A stretch of DNA of 64,000 bases from Halanaerobium hydrogeniformans (GTDB taxonomy: Bacteria; Bacillota; Halanaerobiia; Halanaerobiales; Halanaerobiaceae): contig NC_014654.1 of the NCBI RefSeq assembly GCF_000166415.1, forward strand, positions 62,001 to 126,000, read 5' to 3'. Under the pieces are notes generated by a model. That model was not told the DNA's origin and did no database searches. It worked only from the letters and a program-made list of their open reading frames with translations. This document shows positions 53,535 through 62,735 of the stretch, piece by piece (the first letter of the stretch is position 1; each line of letters begins with the position of its first letter). Both the position numbers and the translations under genes were made by a program.

Positions 53535-55253
53535 TTATATTTTATAATCATCAGTTATGTCTTTTAAATCATGGGATGATTGAGCTATTGATTCAGCGAA
53601 GCTTGCTAATTCCTCTGAAGAGGCTGTCTGTTCTTCAGTAGAGGCAGAAACCTCTTCCGCATTAGCTGAGAAATCTTCACTCATTGCTGATATCTCTTTT
53701 ATAATCTCATTTACTTCTTCATTATTTTTAACCATAATATCAGATCTTTTCACAATATTTTCTACTGATTCAATCAAATTATTTATTACTTCTGAAATAT
53801 TATTAAAAGTTTGTCTGGTATTATTTATGGCCTGGAAGCTTTCATCTACTTTTTTATTAGAATCTTCCATTTGAACTATAGTATTATTTACTTTATTTTG
53901 AATTTCTTTGATTCGCTGGCTGATTTTTTCTGTTGAAGCTGAAGATTCTTCTGCTAATTCTCTGATTTCATCTGCTACAACACTAAAACCTCTGCCTGCC
54001 TCACCAGCTCTAGCAGCTTCAATAGCAGCATTTAAAGCCAGCAAATTGGTTTGATCTGCTATATTATTAATCGCTTCTACAATATCATCTATTTCCCTTG
54101 AAAGATCACCTAACTCATTAATATCTTCTGACATTTTAGTAAAACTATTAAATACTTTTTCTGATTTATCTTGAGATAGATTTATTGCTTTATTACCTTC
54201 TTTTATGAATCCATCAACTTCGTTTGATTTATCATTCATATTAAATATTATTTTTGTTATATTATCAATATTTTCATCCAGATTATTTATATTTTTTTCA
54301 GCTATTTTAACTAATTTAGATTGTTCTTCAGCACCTTCTGCTACCTGCTCAACTGATCTACTTATTTCTTCTGATGAAGCAGAAAACTCTTGACTGCTAG
54401 CAGCTAATTCCTGGCTGGCAGATGCTAATTTGTTTACTATCTCTACTTCGCCTTTAACAGCTTTTATTAATTCATCTCTGATTTTAATAAATGAATTTGC
54501 TATTATTCCAACTTCATCTTTTCTTTCAGAAAATTGATCCACTAGATATGCATTTTCATCAACCAGCTCAAACTCACTTAATTTATCAGCAGATATCTGG
54601 ATTGTTTTAAAATCTTTAGAAATAATATTACTTAGATAATAGCCGAATCCTAATATAATTATCGATAACACCAAAAATACAATAAATATTGTTCTATATG
54701 TATCACTAACTATTGTACCAATAAACTCCTGTGAAACTCCTAAAAACCAGATACCAATAACATCTCCTTCTTGATTTCTTATCGGAGAGTACCCGGTTTG
54801 AAAATCCTCGCCAACAACGTTTGCACTGCCATAAAAATTATTACCATTAATTAAAACCTCTTCTTTTACTTCATCTGAAACTGTTGTCCCTACAACTCTT
54901 TCGCCATTCTGTCTTATACTTGTACTAACCCTGGTATCATTTTTAAATATTGTTACCTGATTTTCTAAATTTCTTTCTATATAATCTACGAGCTCATAAT
55001 TGCCATCTATTTTTAAATTTCCTTTATATAAATCTCCGTTTCTGAGTGTCCAATCTCCAGGATATTTACTATCTAACATCTCATAACCTGCATCTAAATT
55101 TGTTCTTACTCTATCCATAACCTGTTCTTCAATAACCTCAGTAATAATGCTCCCTACAATTATAGATGATGCTGTTAAGAATAATAGAATACTAATTACT
55201 AATAACAAAACAACTTTTCCTTTTATAGTGATATTTTTATATTTATTCAACAT
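53535..55253 (-). CDS. Methyl-accepting chemotaxis protein with extracellular Cache domain
   Basis: 572 residues. TM1 ([24 protein letters not shown]), then an extracellular sensor of about 150 residues of Cache_3/Cache_2 type ([67 protein letters not shown]), TM2 ([20 protein letters not shown]), a HAMP-like link and the signalling coiled coil. The hairpin tip reads [28 protein letters not shown]. It detects a small extracellular ligand and controls CheA. RBS AGGTGGG before ATG. It is alone, with no che genes nearby. Confidence 0.95.
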   Translation of the reverse strand: MLNKYKNITIKGKVVLLLVISILLFLTASSIIVGSIITEVIEEQVMDRVRTNLDAGYEMLDSKYPGDWTLRNGDLYKGNLKIDGNYELVDYIERNLENQVTIFKNDTRVSTSIRQNGERVVGTTVSDEVKEEVLINGNNFYGSANVVGEDFQTGYSPIRNQEGDVIGIWFLGVSQEFIGTIVSDTYRTIFIVFLVLSIIILGFGYYLSNIISKDFKTIQISADKLSEFELVDENAYLVDQFSERKDEVGIIANSFIKIRDELIKAVKGEVEIVNKLASASQELAASSQEFSASSEEISRSVEQVAEGAEEQSKLVKIAEKNINNLDENIDNITKIIFNMNDKSNEVDGFIKEGNKAINLSQDKSEKVFNSFTKMSEDINELGDLSREIDDIVEAINNIADQTNLLALNAAIEAARAGEAGRGFSVVADEIRELAEESSASTEKISQRIKEIQNKVNNTIVQMEDSNKKVDESFQAINNTRQTFNNISEVINNLIESVENIVKRSDIMVKNNEEVNEIIKEISAMSEDFSANAEEVSASTEEQTASSEELASFAESIAQSSHDLKDITDDYKI

Positions 55254-55385
55254 CTAAATTCATCCCACCTCTGCCTTAATTTTTTAATCTTCTTAAGTTT
55301 ATTATCGTTATTTTTAAAAAAATATTAAATAAGCGAATTTCATAAAAATAAGCCTTGATATACCAAAGATTTTAATGATATAAAA

Positions 55386-55471
55386 AGGGCTTCACCCCAT
55401 CTTGTCGAATTTAATAGTAGCACCTAAAAAACCGAAAGAAGGTGAAGCCCTATTAATAATATTCGACAAGA
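55386..55471 (+). promoter_or_regulatory. Pseudoknot-like leader over the transposase start
   Basis: AGGGCTTCACC (55386-55396) pairs with GGTGAAGCCCT (55441-55451), and TCTTGTCGAAT (55400-55410) pairs with ATTCGACAAGA (55461-55471). Each is a perfect 11-bp match and the order A-B-A'-B' is that of an H-type pseudoknot. The A' arm contains the likely ribosome binding site (AAGGTG) and B' covers the first codons, so folding would block translation. Confidence 0.55.
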
Positions 55472-56687
55472 GTGTCTTTTTCCCTTTGAAGAATTGCTAA
55501 ATTTATCGGAAACAGACAAATTGATTTGTATTTTAGATCCTATTGATTTTAAACCTGTTGTTGAAAAGATAAAACCTAAGTCTAATAAAGGACCAATTGG
55601 ATATAATCCAGAAGCTATTTTAAGAGCTTTTTTTGTCCAACAGATTGAAAAGATTCCCACCAGAGCAGACTTAGTAAGCAAAATTGATAGAAGTCCTTAT
55701 CTCAGATATGTTTGCGGTTTTTCTACCACTGGTAGGGTGCCCAGTGAAGCAACATTTAGCCGATATTACAGTAAATTATCCGAGACTGATGGACTGGAAA
55801 TACTGATGAATAATCTTTTAGATCAGAGTATAAAACTCAATTTATTGGATACTGAAACAATAGCTATTGATGCTTCAAAACTGGAAGCATATGAGCGAGC
55901 TAAACCAAGGTCAAAGATAGATAAGGAAAATAATTTTACCCCTGACTGGGGAACCAAATTTGATTCCCATAAAAATCAGATAACCTGGTATGGCTGGAAG
56001 ATACATGCTGCAGTTGAAACTAAATCTGAAATACCAATAGCTTTAACTTTAACTCCAGCTAATCATGCAGATAAAACTCAGGCAATACCATTAGTTGAAA
56101 AGGTTAGTGAGTTTTTAGCTAAAAGAGATTTAATTAAACCTAAATATTGGACTATGGATTCAGGCTATGACTACACTGATATCTATGAGTATATTCTCTT
56201 TGAGCAGGAATCTCAGGCCATTACCCCTATTAACAAACGTAATGCTAAACAACCACCAGCTGGATTTTATGATTTTAAAGGAACACCAGTCTGCAGCGGT
56301 GGTTACAAAATGTATTACTGGGGTCATTACAAAGGAGTCAACAAATTCAGATGTCCACATGTATGTGGTAAAGTTGACTGTATTCACGGTACTAAGTGGT
56401 GTTCTGACAAAGATTATGGTCGAGTAACAAAAACAAGACCAAAAGATAATCCAAGGTACATATCAACTCCACATAGAGATTCTAGAACCTGGAAAAAGAT
56501 CTACAACAGAAGAACTAGTGTTGAAAGAACTTTTTCTAGATTGAAAGAGCATCTGAATTTAGCCAACTTAACTGTAATGGGAGCCAAAAAAGTTAAAACT
56601 CATTTACTGTTAAGCTCAATCAGTTTGATAGCCGCAAGAATAGCAGCAGAGAAAATCAAGCTGCAAAATCAGGTTTTAGCTGCTTAA
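55452..56687 (+). CDS. DDE transposase of the IS1182/IS5-like element, possible ATT start
   Basis: About 411 residues. The N-terminal DUF772-like region reads NIRQECLFPFEELLNLSETDKL...GYNPEAILRAFFVQQIEKIPTRADL. The DDE domain has IAIDASKLEAYERA, WTMDSGYDYTDIYEYI and the C-terminal YNRRTSVERTFSRLKEHLNL (Y-x2-R-x3-E-x6-K). Four Cys residues (CPHVCGKVDCIHGTKWC) lie in between. In this family the protein starts with the RQE-LF segment, which lies before the first standard start (TTG 55494). ATT 55452, seven bases after AAGGTG, is the best placed initiation codon. Otherwise intact. Confidence 0.75.
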   Translation: MNNIRQECLFPFEELLNLSETDKLICILDPIDFKPVVEKIKPKSNKGPIGYNPEAILRAFFVQQIEKIPTRADLVSKIDRSPYLRYVCGFSTTGRVPSEATFSRYYSKLSETDGLEILMNNLLDQSIKLNLLDTETIAIDASKLEAYERAKPRSKIDKENNFTPDWGTKFDSHKNQITWYGWKIHAAVETKSEIPIALTLTPANHADKTQAIPLVEKVSEFLAKRDLIKPKYWTMDSGYDYTDIYEYILFEQESQAITPINKRNAKQPPAGFYDFKGTPVCSGGYKMYYWGHYKGVNKFRCPHVCGKVDCIHGTKWCSDKDYGRVTKTRPKDNPRYISTPHRDSRTWKKIYNRRTSVERTFSRLKEHLNLANLTVMGAKKVKTHLLLSSISLIAARIAAEKIKLQNQVLAA

Positions 56688-56988
56688 ATAGCTTTTTAAA
56701 ACATGATTTTAAAATACCCAAGCTAAGTGCGTCTAATTTTAGCAGTAAATCTATGGTAAATCATTAAAATCTTCAATTTTAAGTTAAAAGGCTTGTTTTT
56801 ATGATTCGCAGACAATATTTTTTTGATTAAACTAAATTAAGCGTATTATGAAATTCGCTTAAATAAATAAAAAGCTCTTAAAAATTCTCTGAGACTTTTA
56901 TACAGCTGAGGCTTGCTTAAACTATAGTTTTCATTAATTTGCTTGCTTATTAAATATTATTAATTTGAAGTGGTTAGTAATATCTGTG

Positions 56989-56994
56989 TATAAT
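56989..56994 (+). promoter_or_regulatory. Promoter of the NusG-II/purC unit
   Basis: TATAAT (56989-56994) with TTGAAG (56965-56970) 18 bp upstream; the NusG-II start codon is 40 bp downstream. Confidence 0.5.
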
Positions 56995-57033
56995 AGAAAG
57001 AGAAAAGAAAATCTAAAATATTAAGGAGCAGAA

Positions 57034-57456
57034 ATGAGTATATTTAAAATTTTAACTATATATGATAAGATATTAATTGTTTTAATTGTAGTAGTGTCAT
57101 TCTTATCTATAATATTCTTTATTATATTTGCTGGAAATAGTGTCGCTGGAGAAAAATATGCAGTTGTAAAAATTAATAATCAGGAGGTTCAAAGATATCA
57201 ATTAGATGGAAGCAGTAGGACTGAGAAGTTTGAAATTGAAGTTGAAAATGAAATTTATCTAGGTGAGTTAGTTATTGATGATGAAAGTGTGAGACTTAAA
57301 AGACTTTCTAAAGAAATATTACCATTATCAATTCATTCAGACACTGGTTGGATTAACAATCAATTTCAAACTATTATAGCTTTACCTATCAAATTAACTA
57401 TAGAAATAGAAACTATGGAGGAAAATGACTTAGAATATGATGGCATTGTGTATTAA
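57034..57456 (+). CDS. NusG domain II-like membrane-anchored protein
   Basis: 140 residues. One N-terminal membrane helix (DKILIVLIVVVSFLSIIFFIIFAG) is followed by an extracytoplasmic NusG_II-type β domain: YAVVKINNQEVQRYQL and LPLSIHSDTGWINNQFQTIIALPIKLTIEI. In relatives the last part usually reads CVHTGWI...GQTIVCLPN; here the two Cys are Ser/Ala-like. Relatives sit next to isoprenoid/thiamine-type genes; the function is unknown. AAGGAGCAGAA before ATG. Probably co-transcribed with purC 28 bp downstream. Confidence 0.75.
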   Translation: MSIFKILTIYDKILIVLIVVVSFLSIIFFIIFAGNSVAGEKYAVVKINNQEVQRYQLDGSSRTEKFEIEVENEIYLGELVIDDESVRLKRLSKEILPLSIHSDTGWINNQFQTIIALPIKLTIEIETMEENDLEYDGIVY

Positions 57457-57484
57457 TATTAATAATTGAGGGGGAAAATAAGCA

Positions 57485-58174
57485 GTGGAAATTATTTATG
57501 AAGGTAAGACTAAAGATGTGTATAAATTAGAGAATGGGAATTATCTATTAAAATTTAAAGATGATCTAACAGGTGAAGATGGAGTTTTTGATCCAGGAGC
57601 TAACTCAGTTGCATTATCTATAGATGGAGCAGGTCAGGCAGGGCTTGGACTTACTAAGTTTTTCTTTGAAAAGCTAGCAGAAAAAGGAATACCAACCCAT
57701 TATATAGATGCAGATATTGAAAAAGCAACTATGACTGTTAAGGCTGCTGAAGTATTTGGTGAAGGACTGGAAGTTATCTGTCGTTATAGAGCAGTTGGAA
57801 GTTTTTTGCGCCGTTATGGTAAATATGTTGAAGATGGGGAACAGCTTGATGCTTATGTAGAAGTTACCTTAAAAGATGATGAACGCGGTGATCCTCTGAT
57901 TAATAAAGATGCTCTTGCCATGCTTGATATATTGTCTAAAGCTGAATATAAGAAATTGAAAGAGCTGACAAAAAAGACAGCAGCTGTTGTTAAAGAAGAA
58001 CTAGCTAAAAAAGATATAGAATTATTTGATATAAAATTTGAGTTCGGCAGAGTTGGAGAAGATAAAGAAATTGCTCTTATCGATGAAATTTCCGGTAGTA
58101 ACATGAGAGCATATAAAGATGGAGAGTATATTGAGCCTTTAGCTCTATCAAAAATAATGCTCGAAGAAGAATAG
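57485..58174 (+). CDS. purC: SAICAR synthetase PurC
   Basis: 229 residues, the compact bacterial length. Starts EIIYEGKTKDVYKLENGNYLLKFKDDLTGEDGVFDPGANSV, the ATP-binding lobe, and ends with FEFGRVGEDKEIALIDEISGSNMRAY, both PurC signatures. It joins aspartate to CAIR with ATP in de novo purine synthesis. GTG start with GAGGGGG upstream. Other pur genes are not adjacent, so the pathway is dispersed or reorganised here. Confidence 0.95.
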   Translation: MEIIYEGKTKDVYKLENGNYLLKFKDDLTGEDGVFDPGANSVALSIDGAGQAGLGLTKFFFEKLAEKGIPTHYIDADIEKATMTVKAAEVFGEGLEVICRYRAVGSFLRRYGKYVEDGEQLDAYVEVTLKDDERGDPLINKDALAMLDILSKAEYKKLKELTKKTAAVVKEELAKKDIELFDIKFEFGRVGEDKEIALIDEISGSNMRAYKDGEYIEPLALSKIMLEEE

Positions 58175-58301
58175 TTCAGTTATTTTTATAAATCCAACTA
58201 TCATTTTGTTCTTTGATGCAGGATTATTTTAGCAAATATTCAATTATAAAATAAGAAGTAATTTAATTAAGGGCTTTATATCATTTGGAGGGGAAGCCAA
58301 A

Positions 58302-58982
58302 ATGAAAAAAAATGCTAATATTTTAATCATCTTGTTTGTCCTATTTCTTACCCTAGCAGGTTCTTCAATCTATGCTGATAGTGGTCTTGATGAAGATATT
58401 GCTCAAAGAATTGATAATCCCAGTGATGTCTATGAACTACTTGATTCTTTTAAAATGATGGAGGGAAATTGGTTTGTAGAAAGAAATAGTGATGTTTTAG
58501 AAGAAGTCGATTTTATTTATAACTATTTAGGAAGTGAAACAATTCAGGGTAGAGAAACTGAAAAGATATCATTAGAAATAATAGATAGGAATAAAAACTC
58601 AAATCTAATGTATTTTTGGCTTGGTGATGAAGAGGTTCAGCAGATTGAAATTGAAGGTCAAATAATCCCCAAACAAATGGCTGATATGATGACAGATGAT
58701 CTTTTGGCAACTGTGTTTTCTCCAATTACTTTTTTTAGTAGATCCCAAATAGATCAGATTAGTCAATTTGGAGAGGTAGACAGACTAAGTGAAAATATCG
58801 GTGGTAATGATTTAGATATAATTAGAGTAAGAGCTGATGAATTGCCAGAATATGAACTTGAATCTGCAGAAATAAAACTCGCTGATTTTGAAGATTTTCT
58901 AATAGTAGTTTTTTATGAATACTATAGATCAGATATTAATGAAAATGTTCAATTTGAAGTGACAGATTTAGAGCTTCGTTAA
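58302..58982 (+). CDS. Secreted hypothetical protein
   Basis: 226 residues with a clear signal peptide (MKKNANILIILFVLFLTLAGSSIYA, cleavage likely after A-D-S or Y-A-D). The mature part, starting near residue 27, is acidic, with VYELLDSFKMMEGNWFVERNSDVLEEVDFIYNYLGSETIQGRETEKISLEII, resembling small extracytoplasmic β-sandwich/lipid-binding-like proteins, but no family is recognised. GGAGGGGAAGCCAAA before ATG. A terminator follows 14 bp after the stop. Confidence 0.75.
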   Translation: MKKNANILIILFVLFLTLAGSSIYADSGLDEDIAQRIDNPSDVYELLDSFKMMEGNWFVERNSDVLEEVDFIYNYLGSETIQGRETEKISLEIIDRNKNSNLMYFWLGDEEVQQIEIEGQIIPKQMADMMTDDLLATVFSPITFFSRSQIDQISQFGEVDRLSENIGGNDLDIIRVRADELPEYELESAEIKLADFEDFLIVVFYEYYRSDINENVQFEVTDLELR

Positions 58983-58995
58983 AACATTTACTTTA

Positions 58996-59024
58996 CAGTC
59001 AGCTTAAGGCTGGCTGTTTTTTCT
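58996..59024 (+). terminator. Rho-independent terminator
   Basis: CAGTCAGC / GGCTGGCTG hairpin followed by TTTTTTCTTTT directly after the secreted-protein gene. Confidence 0.85.
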
Positions 59025-59135
59025 TTTCCACAGATTATAGCTGATTCTTATTTTGTTATAAATTGTAGTTTAATTCATAGTTTCTTATTTAGTCAGCAAC
59101 TATAATAGATATAAAGCACGAGGGAGGAAGTAGCT

Positions 59136-59459
59136 ATGAATGATGATCAATTGACTCCAGAAAATATCATAAAAGCTGCAGAAATATTGAAACTAAAAAA
59201 TAAAGAATCAATGTTAGAGATAAAAAATAAGTACAGAAGCTTGGCTAAAAAGTGGCATCCAGATACCTGTCAAAAAAAGCAGAAAGTATGTGAAGAAAAA
59301 ATTAGAGAAATCTCATGGGCCTATAATATTATTAAAAATTATTGTGATAAGTATTTATATGATTTTAAAAAAGGGGAGATAATCGATAATCTTCCCAGAG
59401 ATATTCAAGCCCAGGAAAAACTAAAAAGGCAGTTCAAAAACGGTCCACTCTGGAGTTAA
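59136..59459 (+). CDS. Small J-domain protein
   Basis: 107 residues; residues about 27-75 form a J domain with helix II RSLAKKWHPDTC and the essential HPD at positions about 45-47, then helix III KVCEEKIREISWAYNIIK. It would stimulate a DnaK-type chaperone on some specific partner. The C-terminal 30 residues are charged and no Gly/Phe or zinc-finger region is present, so this is a class C J-protein. ATG behind GGGAGGAAG. Confidence 0.85.
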   Translation: MNDDQLTPENIIKAAEILKLKNKESMLEIKNKYRSLAKKWHPDTCQKKQKVCEEKIREISWAYNIIKNYCDKYLYDFKKGEIIDNLPRDIQAQEKLKRQFKNGPLWS

Positions 59460-59490
59460 AGTTAAAAATATAAAGATTCTTTAAAAATGT

Positions 59491-59505
59491 AATGTATTAT
59501 ACATT
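59491..59505. promoter_or_regulatory. 15-bp palindrome before two tandem small genes
   Basis: AATGTATTATACATT is a perfect palindrome about 78 bp upstream of the first small ORF start, next to TATAAT-like boxes (59524, 59535). It is a candidate operator. Confidence 0.4.
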
Positions 59506-59582
59506 AATCTTGCTCAGATTGTTTATAATGTATTTATAATATAATTAGCCTATAAGATTATAAAACTATAAGAGGTGATAAA

Positions 59583-59690
59583 ATGATAAAAGAAATTCAA
59601 AGATTTATTTTCAAAATGGCTGAAGCAGAAATGCAGGCAAGAGGTTATAAGGTTGATCATAATAAAAACAGAGAAGAGGTATCAATATAA
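59583..59690 (+). CDS. 35-residue small protein
   Basis: MIKEIQRFIFKMAEAEMQAR then GYKVDHNKNREEVSI. ATG 59583 lies seven bases after AAGAGGTG. It is charged and helical in the first half. Not recognised. It is followed by a second small frame after a single base, so the two are probably translated together. Confidence 0.5.
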   Translation: MIKEIQRFIFKMAEAEMQARGYKVDHNKNREEVSI

Positions 59691-59691
59691 G

Positions 59692-59784
59692 ATGAAAAAA
59701 ACAAAAGAATTTACATTAACAATGATGCTGCTTAATCCAAGCTGGACAGTAAATGGTGCTGACAAAGATAGCTGGAATTTTTAA
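59692..59784 (+). CDS. 30-residue small protein
   Basis: MKKTKEFTLTMMLLNPSWTV then NGADKDSWNF. AGAGGTATC lies just upstream within the preceding frame. It has a hydrophobic centre and no Cys, so no lanthipeptide-type signature. A terminator follows at 59815. Confidence 0.4.
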   Translation: MKKTKEFTLTMMLLNPSWTVNGADKDSWNF

Positions 59785-59810
59785 TAACAAGCAAATAACT
59801 AATGAACTTA

Positions 59811-60038
59811 TTAGAACTCCCTTGATGAAGAGTTTTTCTCTTTCCAAAGGGAGTTTTTAAAATTTTTACTCCCATAATAAGCCTGTACTTCTTGCAATTT
59901 TTTTAGCTTCTTCATAAGAATTTTAATCCTTTCTTCAGAACTTTTTGCCTGTTTGAACTCATCATCAGGTGATTGTTCTTCAGATATATTTTTTTCTAAA
60001 TTTTTATTGTTTATTTGAATTTTTTCTTTTTTATCCAT
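59811..60038 (-). CDS. Small charged hypothetical protein
   Basis: 75 residues, mainly Lys, Glu and Asn, with a short helical stretch RIKILMKKLKKLQEVQAYYG. The start is ATG 60038 behind AAAGGAG; a longer frame to 60143 has no ribosome binding site. No family recognised. The 3' end lies in the terminator hairpin shared with the plus-strand small genes. Confidence 0.5.
   Translation of the reverse strand: MDKKEKIQINNKNLEKNISEEQSPDDEFKQAKSSEERIKILMKKLKKLQEVQAYYGSKNFKNSLWKEKNSSSREF
59815..59858. terminator. Bidirectional terminator
   Basis: AACTCCCTT (59815-59823) pairs with AAGGGAGTT (59847-59855), with a smaller AAGAG/CTCTT hairpin inside and TTTTT after it. It lies between the plus-strand small genes and the minus-strand 59811 gene. 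Confidence 0.7.
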
Positions 60039-60340
60039 GATAATTAGCTCCTTTCTTATCTTAATATTTTTAATAAATATAATTATATCTACTTTTAAAA
60101 GGTAAAAGCAATATAATCTGAATTTATATAACGGTATACACATATTTTTCTGAAAATTAAAATTATCTTTACAGATCAGATTTTTTTAAGTGGTACAACA
60201 GTCAAGCTTTAATTGCTTTATTCGTCTAAGCTTGATAAAATTATATAAGCACTTTTTAAGATCTTAAGTTAAATAGAGTTTATAACTTTATTGAGAACAG
60301 ATATTTTTAGTTTATTTATATTAGAGAAAGGATTGGTATT

Positions 60341-61702
60341 TTGAAATCGTCAACTAATAATCAACAGCAAATAATCGGTCAACCTATACTACCGACTTTA
60401 TTGAAATTATCCTGGCCGATAATAATTGGTCAGGGGATGCACTTGATGTATCAATTAGCTGATACTTTCTGGGTAGGTAGATTAGGACCAGAATATCTTG
60501 CTGCAATTTCACTTTCATTTCCACTATTATTTATAGTTTATTCTATGGGAGCCGGGTTTTCTGTGGCTGGCGTAGCTTTGGTTTCACAATATACTGGGGC
60601 CGAAAAGCCTAAAATGGCAAGTAGAGCTACCGGACAAATATTTGTAGTGGCAATCCTTGTTTCTATTATTTTTACAGCTGCAGGACTATATTTTAGTGAG
60701 CCTTTGTTTATTTTGATTGGGGCAGAAGAAGAGGTTTTACCTCTTGCTTTAGAGTATTTTAGAATCTATGTTTCAGGTATCCCGATAATTTTCATTTATT
60801 ATATTTTCTCATCAGTTTTAGAAGGAATAGGGGATACAATTACACCAATGAAGATTAAAATGTTTACGGTTGTTTTAAATATTATTTTAGATCCATTTTT
60901 AATCTTCGGTTGGAGTTTTTTCCCGGCAATGGGGATCGGCGGAGCAGCTCTGGCAACGGTTTTATCAAGGTTAGCTGCCGGAATAGCTGGAATCTATATA
61001 ATGTTTTGGGATTTATCAGCAATTAAATTAAAGCTTAGAGACTTTTTTCCTGATCCAGCAATGATAAAAAAGATTTTTAAGATTGGAACTCCAGCAGCTT
61101 TGGGGGATTCAGCAATGGCTGTAGCTTTAACCGTAATGACTGCTATTGTTGCTGATTTTGGTACATTGACCCTTGCTGCCTGGGGGATAGCTAATAGGAT
61201 TACTGCTGTAATAAGAATGCCAGCCTTCGGTATGGGTAGAGCTACCGGAATAATGGTGGGCCAACATCTAGGAGCTGAACAACCCTCTGAAGCTAACAAG
61301 GTATCATGGTTGGGAACCGGAGTGACCTTTGGGGTGATGTTAGTTGTGGCAGTGATGTTTTTGTTTATCTCACCCGGGTTGGTGGGCTTATTTACCGAAG
61401 ATAGTTCTGTAATAAGTATTGGGGCTGAATATCTCAGAATTTCAGCTTTTGCTTTTGCCTTTTTAGGTGCCCAGATAGTTTTAAGTGGAGCTTTAAATGG
61501 TGCCGGGAAGACTATTTCCCAGACATTTTTTAGGCTTTTAACTCTATGGGTATTTCAGATACCTTTATCCTATTTATTTGCAAATCAATTTAATTTTGGG
61601 AGACAGGGTATCTGGTGGGGTATTTTTATTGCAAAAGTTGTTGGCCTACTGATTTTAATGGCCTGGTTTAAAAAAGGAAGCTGGCAGACTAAAGAAATAT
61701 AA
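60341..61702 (+). CDS. MATE-family multidrug efflux transporter
   Basis: 453 residues with 12 predicted membrane helices in two repeats, each starting with the MatE motif: GQPILPTLLKLSWPIIIGQGMHLMYQLADTFWVGRLGPEYLAAISLSFP for the first and IFKIGTPAALGDSAMAVALTVMTAIVADFGTLTLAAWGIANR for the second. It exports drugs or metabolites in exchange for Na+ or H+; a Na+-coupled form fits the habitat inferred here. TTG start after AAAGGATTGG. It is followed closely by the dCMP deaminase gene. Confidence 0.9.
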   Translation: MKSSTNNQQQIIGQPILPTLLKLSWPIIIGQGMHLMYQLADTFWVGRLGPEYLAAISLSFPLLFIVYSMGAGFSVAGVALVSQYTGAEKPKMASRATGQIFVVAILVSIIFTAAGLYFSEPLFILIGAEEEVLPLALEYFRIYVSGIPIIFIYYIFSSVLEGIGDTITPMKIKMFTVVLNIILDPFLIFGWSFFPAMGIGGAALATVLSRLAAGIAGIYIMFWDLSAIKLKLRDFFPDPAMIKKIFKIGTPAALGDSAMAVALTVMTAIVADFGTLTLAAWGIANRITAVIRMPAFGMGRATGIMVGQHLGAEQPSEANKVSWLGTGVTFGVMLVVAVMFLFISPGLVGLFTEDSSVISIGAEYLRISAFAFAFLGAQIVLSGALNGAGKTISQTFFRLLTLWVFQIPLSYLFANQFNFGRQGIWWGIFIAKVVGLLILMAWFKKGSWQTKEI

Positions 61703-61715
61703 GGGAGTGATTTAT

Positions 61716-62171
61716 TTGGAGAGACCGGATTGGCATGAATATTTTATGGAAATGGCTAAATTAGTTGCCAAACGAGCAACCTGTCTCAGGCGCAGGGTAG
61801 GGGCAGTCTTAGTAAAAGATAGAAAAGTATTAGCAACAGGATATAATGGAGCTCCAAAAGATATAACTCATTGTGAAGTTACTGGTTGTTTGAGAACAGA
61901 GCTGGATATTCCAAGTGGAGAAAGACATGAAATCTGTCGGGGTGTTCATGCAGAACAAAACTTAGTTGCTCAGGCTGCTTTTCATGGTGTTAAAACCGAA
62001 GGATCAACAGTTTATTGCACAAATCAACCCTGTATAATTTGCACCAAAATTTTGATAAATGCTGGGGTTAATAAAATATATTATGAAAATGCTTATGCTG
62101 ATGAATTTGCAGAAAAACTTTTAAATGACTCAAATGTAGAGTTTATTCAGTATGAGAAAAAGAAAAGCTAA
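61716..62171 (+). CDS. dCMP deaminase (ComEB-like)
   Basis: About 151 residues. Zinc-dependent cytidine/deoxycytidylate deaminase: the catalytic motif is GVHAEQNLVAQAA (H-A-E) and the zinc cysteines are in NQPCIICTKILI. The extra CEVTGCLRTE...RHEICRG loop is typical of the dCMP-deaminase group (also called ComEB). It feeds dUMP to thymidylate synthesis. The start is TTG 61716 behind AAGGGAG; GTG 61707 overlaps that site. It lies 13 bp after the MATE gene. Confidence 0.9.
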   Translation: MERPDWHEYFMEMAKLVAKRATCLRRRVGAVLVKDRKVLATGYNGAPKDITHCEVTGCLRTELDIPSGERHEICRGVHAEQNLVAQAAFHGVKTEGSTVYCTNQPCIICTKILINAGVNKIYYENAYADEFAEKLLNDSNVEFIQYEKKKS

Positions 62172-62219
62172 TGAAGTGAACTACTTAGAAAATTAGTTAA
62201 TTTAGAAAGGAGCAATTTA

Positions 62220-62735
62220 ATGGAGATAACTTACAGAGAAATTGGAAAAGTCAGATCGGCTTTTAAAAACGCAGAGGGAACACCTATTCAGCCAACCGCA
62301 AAAGGTTCAGGAAAAGGAAGAATTGAATTAAAACCTGAATATAAGCCTGGACTAGAAGATTTAGATGGTTTTTCACATTTAATATTGCTATACCACTGTC
62401 ATAAAGCTGGGAAGCCTTCTTTAACTGTTAAACCATTTATGGAAGATAAGCCTCACGGCATATTTTCTATTAGAGCTCCCAGTCGGCCTAATTCTATTGG
62501 CCTTTCTGTTGTTAAGCTAGAAAAAATTGAGGATAATATCATATATATTAAAGATGTAGATATACTTGATAAAACACCTCTGCTTGATATTAAACCCTAT
62601 GTACCAGAATTTGATAGAAGAGAAAATGTTAAAATAGGCTGGTTAGAAAAAAATGTTGATAAATTATCTTCTATGGAAGATGATGGGAGATTTACAGATA
62701 AGTATAAAGATAAAGGGGATGATAAAAATGAATAA
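62220..62735 (+). CDS. trmO: tRNA t6A37 methyltransferase TrmO (YaeB/TsaA)
   Basis: 171 residues. The UPF0066 β-barrel: REIGKVRSAFKNAEGTPIQPTAKGSG, DLDGFSHLILLYHCHKA, GIFSIRAPSRPNSIGLSVVKLEKIE and LDIKPYVPEFD are all family signatures. It transfers a methyl group from S-adenosylmethionine to the t6A37 base of tRNA-Thr (known for E. coli TrmO). ATG after GAAAGGAGCAATTTA. The stop overlaps the next gene's start. Confidence 0.9.
   Translation: MEITYREIGKVRSAFKNAEGTPIQPTAKGSGKGRIELKPEYKPGLEDLDGFSHLILLYHCHKAGKPSLTVKPFMEDKPHGIFSIRAPSRPNSIGLSVVKLEKIEDNIIYIKDVDILDKTPLLDIKPYVPEFDRRENVKIGWLEKNVDKLSSMEDDGRFTDKYKDKGDDKNE

Larger units (their letters stand above)
55331..56860 (+). mobile_element. IS1182/IS5-like insertion sequence with 15-bp inverted repeats
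   Basis: AAGCGAATTTCATAA (55331-55345) and TTATGAAATTCGCTT (56846-56860) are a perfect 15-bp inverted repeat, with AAAT directly outside both ends (55327-55330 and 56861-56864), a likely 4-bp target duplication. Inside is one transposase gene with an unusually structured leader. Confidence 0.85.
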
